Shown piece by piece: positions 1-5,130 of a stretch of 5,972 bases of DNA. A program made the position numbers and the translations under genes. The DNA is from CAYIRQ01 sp964365905 (GTDB taxonomy: Bacteria > Patescibacteriota > Gracilibacteria > Peribacterales > Peribacteraceae). Positions within the stretch are counted from its first letter, which is position 1. Each line of letters begins with the position of its first letter. The notes under the pieces were generated by a model. It had not been told where the DNA came from and did not search any database. It worked only from the letters and a program-made list of their open reading frames with translations. Location of the stretch: NCBI GenBank assembly GCA_964365905.1, contig CAYIRQ010000083.1:1-5972 (forward strand). The letters are read 5' to 3'.

Positions 1-184
1 GCCAGTCATCGACGTGATCCTGCATAAGTTGTCCGGCATTCGGGAGATTGTCCTGCAGGAGTTTCCCATTGATCCAGTTGCCGGCGGCATCGGTCTGGAT
101 GCGGTACACGTCGACGCGATCGAACGACGTTGCTGCTGTTTCTCTCCAGGAAAATTTTCTTGACTTTATTTCAATAAATTTCAT
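1..184 (-). CDS. 5' part of an unrecognised gene, divergent from lexA, running off the left edge
   Basis: An ATG at 184-182 opens a minus-strand frame that stays open for 61 codons to the window edge. The product begins MKFIEIKSRKFSWRE and continues hydrophilic, with a stretch around residues 22-45 reading FDRVDVYRIQ then a DAAGNWING turn. There is no signal peptide and no membrane segment. I do not recognise the family. The first dozen codons are AT-rich (to about position 150) and the rest GC-rich, so a later start or a hybrid 5' end is possible. No Shine-Dalgarno motif precedes the ATG. Support is the open frame, its ordinary amino-acid composition, and its start directly beside the AT-rich divergent region. 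The opposite strand also has an open frame here (to a TGA at 160-162), but it encodes an unlikely RRCCCF run. Moderate confidence only. Confidence 0.5.
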   Translation of the reverse strand, partial: MKFIEIKSRKFSWRETAATSFDRVDVYRIQTDAAGNWINGKLLQDNLPNAGQLMQDHVDDW

Positions 185-189
185 TAAAT
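160..189 (+). promoter_or_regulatory. Candidate promoter for lexA and the R-M operon
   Basis: A TTGACT (160-165), one mismatch from the sigma-70 -35 consensus, is followed after 18 bp by TTAAAT (184-189), four of six matches to the -10 consensus. Transcription would begin near 196, giving a leader of about 30 nt before the lexA ATG at 228. The elements overlap the start of the divergent minus-strand gene, so use of this promoter would bear on that gene too. This is a consensus match by eye only. An alternative is TTGAAA (191-196) with TACCTT (214-219) at 17 bp, which would give an almost leaderless lexA transcript. Confidence 0.3.
168..187 (+). repeat. Two tandem 10-bp AT-rich direct repeats in the promoter region
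   Basis: ATTTCAATAA (168-177) is followed immediately by ATTTCATTAA (178-187), identical at nine of ten positions. The 10-bp period is about one helical turn, so both copies present the same DNA face. They lie between the candidate -35 and -10 of the lexA promoter and cover the start codon of the divergent gene. A protein-binding site is possible, but AT-rich sequence makes short repeats likely by chance. Confidence 0.3.
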
Positions 190-227
190 CTTGAAACTGT
201 ACAAATAGTCGGGTACCTTCAATTTTA
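185..227. promoter_or_regulatory. Divergent intergenic region with an imperfect dyad, candidate LexA operator
   Basis: This 43-bp AT-rich gap separates the divergent minus-strand gene from lexA. It holds an imperfect inverted repeat: TTGAA (191-195) plus GTAC (199-202) on the left, mirrored by GTAC (213-216) plus TTCAA (218-222) on the right. The spacing inside the two arms differs by two bases. LexA normally represses its own gene by binding a dyad upstream, so this is the natural place for an operator. Neither the enterobacterial CTGT-N8-ACAG nor the Bacillus CGAAC-N4-GTTCG box is present, so any operator would be lineage-specific. Low confidence. Confidence 0.3.
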
Positions 228-863
228 ATGAAAAGTACCATTACAGAGCGGCAAAAACAACTTCTCCACATTATTTATGGCTTCCTTACACATACAGGTT
301 ATCCACCAACTTTTGAGGAAATGCGAGAAAAGCTCGATGTTGCCTCCAATCAGTCTGTAACTGATTTACTGGAGAAGCTCAGCTCCCAAGGATACGTTCG
401 CAAAGGTTCAGGAGCTCGAAGCCTCGCGATCACACCGCTCGGATATAAAACGCTCGAGCGTCCAGTACTTGCACCCGTTCTCGGGACCACGGCCGCAGGC
501 TTGCCGGTGGAGGCGGTGGAAATTCCGGGGGCGTGGCAGCGGCTTTCCGATCAGGTGGCTCGACTCGCGGATGAGGTATTCATGCTTAAAATATCAGGAG
601 ACTCAATGATCAATGCAGGCATTGATGACGGAGACGCTGTGCTGGTGCAAGTGAGAAAGGAGTTCGTTTCCGGTGACGTCGTGTATGCGCAAATCGGCGA
701 TGAAGGAACGGTCAAGCGCTTCATTTCCGAGGACAAACCACCCTACGTGTACCTCAAACCGGAGAATCCCCACTACGGCAATATTCTCTTTACAGATTCG
801 GTGGAGCTCAAAGGCAAAGTTGTCTCCGTCCTGAAGGGCAATGCCTGGTACCCCATACGATAA
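228..863 (+). CDS. lexA: LexA repressor (SOS regulator, self-cleaving S24 family)
   Basis: This 211-residue protein is a full-length LexA, the cytoplasmic repressor of DNA-damage genes that cleaves itself when stimulated by RecA filaments. The N-terminal winged helix-turn-helix (about 1-70) carries the family pattern TERQKQLL, TGYPPTFEEMREKL and a GSGARS wing. A hinge leads to the cleavage site Ala90-Gly91 (in TTAAGLP). The catalytic serine is Ser126 in SGDSM and the catalytic lysine is Lys163 in GTVKRF; their spacing of 37 residues equals that of the E. coli Ser119/Lys156 pair. All elements needed for autocleavage are present. No Shine-Dalgarno precedes the ATG, but the start fits the normal LexA N-terminus. 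The stop is 18 bp before the R-M fusion gene on the same strand, suggesting co-transcription. The wHTH-coding part is AT-rich (38% GC at 241-300), while the hinge and cleavage-site region is GC-rich (73% at 481-540). Confidence 0.93.
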   Translation: MKSTITERQKQLLHIIYGFLTHTGYPPTFEEMREKLDVASNQSVTDLLEKLSSQGYVRKGSGARSLAITPLGYKTLERPVLAPVLGTTAAGLPVEAVEIPGAWQRLSDQVARLADEVFMLKISGDSMINAGIDDGDAVLVQVRKEFVSGDVVYAQIGDEGTVKRFISEDKPPYVYLKPENPHYGNILFTDSVELKGKVVSVLKGNAWYPIR

Positions 864-881
864 CTATTTGTTCTCTCCCTC

Positions 882-2837
882 ATGCCAACCAAGAAACCCA
901 ACCGCGCCGAAGATATCATTGGAAAAATATTCCGGGACTCCGAACTTGCCTTCGGCCTCCGGGAATTCGAGGGCATCGATGTCTACGCGGCGCTCACGAT
1001 CTCCGAAGAAGAACCGGATCGCTATTCCATCAAAGATCTGAAATCAGGAAAAACGCGTTTCGTGTACGATGTGAAAAAGGACAAGGGCAGGCCGGAGGAA
1101 ATCGTGCGGCAGCTGTGGCTCCATAAGCTCCATACGCACTACGGGTATCCATGGGACAGACTCGAAACGGAGAAAGACATTCACTTCGGGCGTGAGGTGC
1201 ATAGCAAAGCGGTGGATATCGTCGTCTTCAAGAGCGACAAGATCACGCCCTATATCCTCGTCGAGGTAAAAGCGCCAAGCGAGAGCAAGGGCATCGACCA
1301 GCTGAAGAGTTATCTCAACGCCGACGGTTCCGAGATCGGCGTATGGAGCAACGGCATCAAGCGTGTCATTCTGTATCGCCCATATCCAAAAGAGTTTGAC
1401 GATACCCTCCCCGACCTTCCACATGCCGGGAAGACGATCGATGACCTTCTCGAGGAAAAGAAAACCTACTACGACTATACGACCACGAAAGAGGATCTGA
1501 AGGCCGTCATTGAATCCATGGAGGAGTTGGTGCTCGCGAACGCAGGCGTGGACGTATTCACAGAGGTGTTCAAACTCGTCTATGCAAAACTCTACGACGA
1601 GCAGGAGGCCAAAATCATCCGCGCCGACCACGAAGTCCTCTTTCGCAAGCACCGTGATCCCGCGAAGACCTATGCCACGATCAACGAGCTCTTCAAGAAG
1701 TCCATCAAGAAGTGGCCGGGGACCTTCTACGAGCAGGAGAACATATCTCTATCGCCGGAGCACCTCTCGATCGTCGTAGGAGAACTCGAGCGCACCCGCC
1801 TCTTCGGCTCCGATCTCTCGATCGTAGATGAGGCGTTCGAGTACCTCATTCCGGAAGTTGCGAAAGGGAAGAAGGGACAGTACTTCACGCCACGACATGT
1901 CATCGCTATGGCTGTGAAGATGCTGGATCCCAAGCCAGCGGAGTACGTCATGGACCCGGCCGCAGGATCAGGCGGCTTCCTCATTGGCACGATGTACTAC
2001 GTGAAGGATGCGCACCTGAGGGGCTCGGACGAAGCAATGCGCGAGTACGCAAAGGAGTACATCTGGGGAATAGACTTCGCGGAAGAAATATCGAAGGTGT
2101 CGCGCGCCCTCATGCTCATAGCGGGCGACGGACGCTCGCATCTCTTCAAGCTCAACTCCCTCGATCCGCGCGAGTGGCAGGGCGAGAAGAGCGATTTCCT
2201 GGATGCGCGCGCCAAGCTTCAGTCACGGTTGCTTTCGCTGGAATCCAGTGCGGACAACGCAGAGAACAAGAAAACGTTTCGCCTCATGAACTTCGACGTG
2301 CTTCTCACGAATCCTCCGTTTGCAGGGGAGATTAAGGATTCCGGTCTGCTCCGGCAGTACGAATTCGGCAAGAAGAAGGGGAAACTTGTGAACAAGATCG
2401 AGCGGCACATCCTCTTCATCGAACGCACGCTCGACATGCTCCGGCCGGGCGGCAGGATGGCGATCGTGCTGCCGCAGGGCGTGCTCAATAACACGAACAT
2501 GGAGTACGTCCGCGAGTACCTGCTCCATAAAGCGCGCATCCTCGCGGTCGTGGGATTGCACGGCAACACCTTCAAGCCGCACACGGGCACGAAGACGAGC
2601 GTGCTCTTCCTCCAGAAATGGGATGAGAAGTCGAATACGTCGCAGAAAGACTATCCAATTTTCATGGCAGTCTCGAAGCGGGGAGGCAAGGATAACTCCG
2701 GTGATTACGTCTACAAAAAGGATGCAAGCGGCGGCGCCGTCCACGATGCTCGCGGTCGCAAGGTCCTCGACCATGATCTCGATGAGATCGCGGAGGGGTT
2801 TTTGAGGTTTGCGAGAGAGCAGAAGTTAACACTTTGA
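882..2837 (+). CDS. hsdM: Fused restriction endonuclease / N6-adenine DNA methyltransferase (BcgI-A-like RM subunit)
   Basis: This 651-residue protein joins a nuclease domain to a gamma-type adenine methyltransferase. The N-terminal domain (about 60-170) resembles the HsdR N-terminal PD-(D/E)XK fold: acidic Glu72/73, Asp112 in VDIVVF, Glu128-Val-Lys130 in LVEVKAP, then QxxxY at Gln140-Tyr144. A helical linker (about 185-325) follows, as in HsdM N-terminal regions. The methyltransferase has motif X (GQYFTP, 332-337), the SAM-binding motif I (DPAAGSGGF, 358-366) and the catalytic motif IV (TNPPF, 476-480), plus PGGRMAIVLPQGVL (522-535). There is no helicase/translocase domain. Its size is close to the roughly 640-residue BcgI A subunit, which cuts and methylates with a separate S partner; that comparison is from family knowledge. 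An alternative is an HsdM that keeps a nuclease-like domain without cutting, but the intact catalytic residues argue against it. The upstream leader is pyrimidine-rich (TTCTCTCCCTC) with no Shine-Dalgarno. It lies 4 bp before the small gene that follows. Confidence 0.9.
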   Translation: MPTKKPNRAEDIIGKIFRDSELAFGLREFEGIDVYAALTISEEEPDRYSIKDLKSGKTRFVYDVKKDKGRPEEIVRQLWLHKLHTHYGYPWDRLETEKDIHFGREVHSKAVDIVVFKSDKITPYILVEVKAPSESKGIDQLKSYLNADGSEIGVWSNGIKRVILYRPYPKEFDDTLPDLPHAGKTIDDLLEEKKTYYDYTTTKEDLKAVIESMEELVLANAGVDVFTEVFKLVYAKLYDEQEAKIIRADHEVLFRKHRDPAKTYATINELFKKSIKKWPGTFYEQENISLSPEHLSIVVGELERTRLFGSDLSIVDEAFEYLIPEVAKGKKGQYFTPRHVIAMAVKMLDPKPAEYVMDPAAGSGGFLIGTMYYVKDAHLRGSDEAMREYAKEYIWGIDFAEEISKVSRALMLIAGDGRSHLFKLNSLDPREWQGEKSDFLDARAKLQSRLLSLESSADNAENKKTFRLMNFDVLLTNPPFAGEIKDSGLLRQYEFGKKKGKLVNKIERHILFIERTLDMLRPGGRMAIVLPQGVLNNTNMEYVREYLLHKARILAVVGLHGNTFKPHTGTKTSVLFLQKWDEKSNTSQKDYPIFMAVSKRGGKDNSGDYVYKKDASGGAVHDARGRKVLDHDLDEIAEGFLRFAREQKLTL

Positions 2838-2841
2838 ACCT

Positions 2842-3213
2842 ATGCACAATACAATGAAATCAATGGATTCAGACAAGATGGTGCGCGTCTACACGAGGTT
2901 GAAGGCTTTGAGGGATAACCTCCCGGATTCCTTCCAGGTAAATGAGAAATATGTTTCTGAATATCACTCTCTCGTTAATGAGTTGAGCACAATAACTGGC
3001 TCGGCACTCGATGAATTTAATGTTTCATCTCAAGAGATTAAACCCAAACTCGTAGCTGTAGCTTTGGGCGGAGGAGGCAGGCAGTATTCCAATGATTGTT
3101 ATTGTGAACGTCCCTTATTGTTAGCCAAAATAGATGCTCTCCTTTCTTATTTTCAAATCACATTTCTCTCAGAAGATAAACAGAGAATTGGATTTCGATT
3201 AACCGAAGAATGA
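2842..3213 (+). CDS. Small conserved-looking protein of unknown function inside the R-M operon
   Basis: A 123-residue soluble protein with no signal peptide or membrane helix lies between the catalytic and specificity genes. The N-terminal half is charged and probably helical (about 10-52, with EKYVSEYHSLVNELSTITG). A LDEFNVSSQEIKPKL segment (56-70) follows, then a glycine run (GGGGR, 76-80), a YCER motif (87-90; Cys86 and Cys88 nearby) and a helix LLLAKIDALLSYF (92-104). I have an unverified recollection of similar small hypotheticals beside hsdM/hsdS genes, but know of no assigned function. It starts 4 bp after the fusion gene. Its TGA stop overlaps the hsdS ATG (ATGA, 3210-3213), implying translational coupling. 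In-frame ATGs at 2854 and 2863 are alternative starts. At roughly 30-38% GC in its core it is far more AT-rich than the preceding gene (67% at 2401-2460), suggesting separate ancestry. Confidence 0.85.
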   Translation: MHNTMKSMDSDKMVRVYTRLKALRDNLPDSFQVNEKYVSEYHSLVNELSTITGSALDEFNVSSQEIKPKLVAVALGGGGRQYSNDCYCERPLLLAKIDALLSYFQITFLSEDKQRIGFRLTEE

Positions 3214-4595
3214 TTACTTATTCCATCATCTACAAATCCCAACTCGAAGGCGGAAAACGGCTTGATGCGGAGTACTACCAGCCGGAGTATTTGGAAATTG
3301 CGAAGAAACTACAATCGATTCCGCACGAAACGCTGCAAGATGCCTCTGAGCAGCTTGTGAGCTTCGGCGCGTATGCTTTGACTAGTGTCATTGAGTGGCA
3401 GGAATCGGGGATACCGTTCATCACTGCGGAGAATATCAAGGATGGATTTATCGATTACGATGGTGTTCGATATATCAGTGAAAAAGTTGATGAGGTTCTG
3501 AAAAAATCACGAGTGAAAGAGGGACAGGTGTTACTGGCAATGTCCGGATCTGTGGGAAACGCCGCAGTGGCGGATGGCATTCCAAAGCAACTCAATTCCA
3601 ATCAGGACATCGTGAAAATCACTCCGCGTGCGGGGGTGTCACCGTATGTTTTAGCTGCCTTTCTCAATTCCAAATACGGAAAAAAGCAGGTACTACGGCT
3701 GCCCGTGGGGAGTATCCAGCAGCACATCTTTCTCTGGCAGATGCAGACGCTGCTCATTCCCATCATTCAGAGTAAAGAGACAGGAATTATCGAGCAGTTG
3801 TACAAGGATGGTTTGAGGGAAATAGAAAGATCACATTCTCTCTACTCTCAAGCTGAACAACTGCTCCTCGAAGAGTTGGGGCTGGAGAAGTTCGAGGAAG
3901 ACGGTGAGTTGTGGAGTGTTGTGCGGCTCTCGGGCATCAAAGCTGCAAATCGCATGGACGCCGAGTATTTCCAGCCGAAGTATGCAACGCTCTTGAAGCA
4001 ATTGGAAAAGCACGACGCGCGGCCGCTCGGAGAGCTCGTGACGATGAGGAAGGGCATCGAGCCTGGAAGCGAGGCATACACTGACGAAGGACATTTGTTC
4101 ATCCGCGTCAGTAATATCTCAGAGTTCGGTCTTTCTGATAAGGATCAAAAGTATATTAGCGACCGCTTGTACAAAGAGTTGAAAGATGACTTCGCGCCGA
4201 AAGTCGGAGAAATTCTGCTCACGAAAGACGCAAGCCCTGGCATAGCTTGTGTGCTCAAAGAGAAAGTGGAATGTGTGGTATCTGGCGGCGTGCTGCGCTT
4301 GAAACTCAGGGAGAGTATTGATCTGGAATACCTCACACTCTGCGTCAACTCCCTTATCGGCCGTCTCCAAGCCGAGCGTGACGCTGGCGGCTCAATCATC
4401 GCTCACTGGAAGCCCACGCAGATCAAGCAGGTGCGGATTCCTATCCTCCCCGAAACAATACAGCAAGAGATTGCGAAACTTGTGCGCGAGTCTCATGCTG
4501 CGCGCACAAAGTCACACGAACTGCTGGAAGAGGCCAAACGCACAGTGGAGGAGTGGATAGAGAACAGTGTGCGTCCTACCGTCTCCAGTAAATAA
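3210..4595 (+). CDS. hsdS: HsdS specificity subunit with two target-recognition domains
   Basis: This 461-residue protein is an S subunit, which recognises the two halves of a bipartite DNA site and docks the methyltransferase. It is an evident two-fold repeat: KRLDAEYYQPEY (16-27) recurs as NRMDAEYFQPKY (247-258), offset 231 residues. Each copy leads into a target-recognition domain (about 35-185 and 270-412) that closes with a family-typical segment: GSIQQHIFLWQMQTLLIPI (167-185) and GSIIAHWKPTQIKQVRIPI (394-412). Each is followed by a helical, probably coiled-coil spacer (about 188-232 and 414-455). The two recognition domains are dissimilar in sequence, so the two half-sites should differ. 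The ATG overlaps the previous stop by 4 bp. No frameshift or truncation is seen. BcgI's S subunit is shorter, as I recall, so the match to that exact enzyme is architectural only. Confidence 0.92.
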   Translation: MITYSIIYKSQLEGGKRLDAEYYQPEYLEIAKKLQSIPHETLQDASEQLVSFGAYALTSVIEWQESGIPFITAENIKDGFIDYDGVRYISEKVDEVLKKSRVKEGQVLLAMSGSVGNAAVADGIPKQLNSNQDIVKITPRAGVSPYVLAAFLNSKYGKKQVLRLPVGSIQQHIFLWQMQTLLIPIIQSKETGIIEQLYKDGLREIERSHSLYSQAEQLLLEELGLEKFEEDGELWSVVRLSGIKAANRMDAEYFQPKYATLLKQLEKHDARPLGELVTMRKGIEPGSEAYTDEGHLFIRVSNISEFGLSDKDQKYISDRLYKELKDDFAPKVGEILLTKDASPGIACVLKEKVECVVSGGVLRLKLRESIDLEYLTLCVNSLIGRLQAERDAGGSIIAHWKPTQIKQVRIPILPETIQQEIAKLVRESHAARTKSHELLEEAKRTVEEWIENSVRPTVSSK

Positions 4596-4599
4596 AGAT

Positions 4600-5130
4600 C
4601 TACTCCGTCCATCGAAATGTATCAAAAATGCTATCTGCAAGAGTGGGATCATCGGTGACTTCATGGATGCAGATTGCGACCTGGACGTCGTCTTTCTCGG
4701 AGCAGAGAACGTAGACGTGAGGCTGGAACTGGCTCGGGAGACATCGCGGTTGCATGGCAGGGTCGTGGTCTCCAAGCGTCGCATCCACATTGCCGCGCAC
4801 AATGGTAATTCCATCCTGAATGTGGGATGTAGGTTTGCTCACTCCGATGCTCTCGCAGTGGGAGGAGGGGGGCGAATGATAGAAATCAATAATGACGTAA
4901 TCGGGGTGGTCTGGAGAGTATCCATTTGAGATGCTGTGTGCAGTAGGTGCTCCACTCTGACCTGTCCAATTGTCGGTCCACCCACGGTTGAGAAAAATTT
5001 GTGGTGGGCTGAAACAGTATTGTGTGTTTTGATCGCACAATTCATCTTTTTCTCTAGTTTCGGTTTGAGAGCTGCTTTGCAGTGAGCAGCTTGTAAGAAG
5101 CAGTGCAAAAATGGTAAAAGTCAGCCTCAT
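4600..5130 (-). CDS. Small cysteine-rich lipoprotein of unknown function
   Basis: From the ATG at 5130-5128 this encodes 176 residues starting with a lipoprotein signal peptide, MRLTFTIFALLLTSC. Arg2 is followed by a short hydrophobic core and a lipobox LTSC, with Cys15 as the lipidation site. The mature part is hydrophilic and has six further cysteines (32, 39, 92, 130, 143, 154), enough for three disulfides outside the cytoplasm. It ends in DSIFDTFRWTE, a type of tail I associate with other small lipoproteins. The frame is open 39 bases further upstream, but that extension (MEWCRLGHGHFEK) would hide the signal peptide and overlap the previous gene more. The chosen start overlaps the M23 gene's TGA in ATGA, the usual operon geometry. 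The family is unrecognised. It converges with hsdS across 4 bp. Confidence 0.8.
   Translation of the reverse strand: MRLTFTIFALLLTSCSLQSSSQTETREKDELCDQNTQYCFSPPQIFLNRGWTDNWTGQSGAPTAHSISNGYSPDHPDYVIIDFYHSPPSSHCESIGVSKPTSHIQDGITIVRGNVDATLGDHDPAMQPRCLPSQFQPHVYVLCSEKDDVQVAICIHEVTDDPTLADSIFDTFRWTE

Noticed and set aside
2..162. Plus-strand open frame at the left edge ending in TGA at 160-162, possibly the 3' end of a gene
   Set aside because: It is antisense to the minus-strand frame, encodes an improbable RRCCCF run near its end, and has no recognisable C-terminus. It cannot be fully excluded without upstream sequence.
120..215. Classic SOS boxes (CTGT-N8-ACAG or CGAAC-N4-GTTCG) near lexA
   Set aside because: CTGT at 197-200 has no ACAG partner at the right distance, and CGAAC at 121-125 is followed by GACGTTGCT rather than N4-GTTCG.
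228..863. Phage CI-type or UmuD-type S24 protein instead of LexA
   Set aside because: The N-terminal domain is the LexA-type winged helix with the TGYPPTFEEM signature, absent from UmuD and unlike CI helix-turn-helix domains; length and cleavage-site spacing match LexA.
1044..1652. Long minus-strand open frame inside the RM fusion gene
   Set aside because: It is the antisense shadow of the methyltransferase gene, whose plus-strand product has clear catalytic motifs. The antisense product shows no recognisable domain.
4560..4620. Bidirectional terminator between the converging hsdS and lipoprotein genes
   Set aside because: Only 4 bp separate the stops and no compact hairpin with a T-tract is visible. 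The GGAGT/ACTCC complement spans about 50 bases and is not terminator-like.
4567..4929. Plus-strand open frame across the end of hsdS and the lipoprotein gene
   Set aside because: It is antisense to the lipoprotein, which has a signal peptide and operon overlap. This frame has neither motif nor plausible start context.
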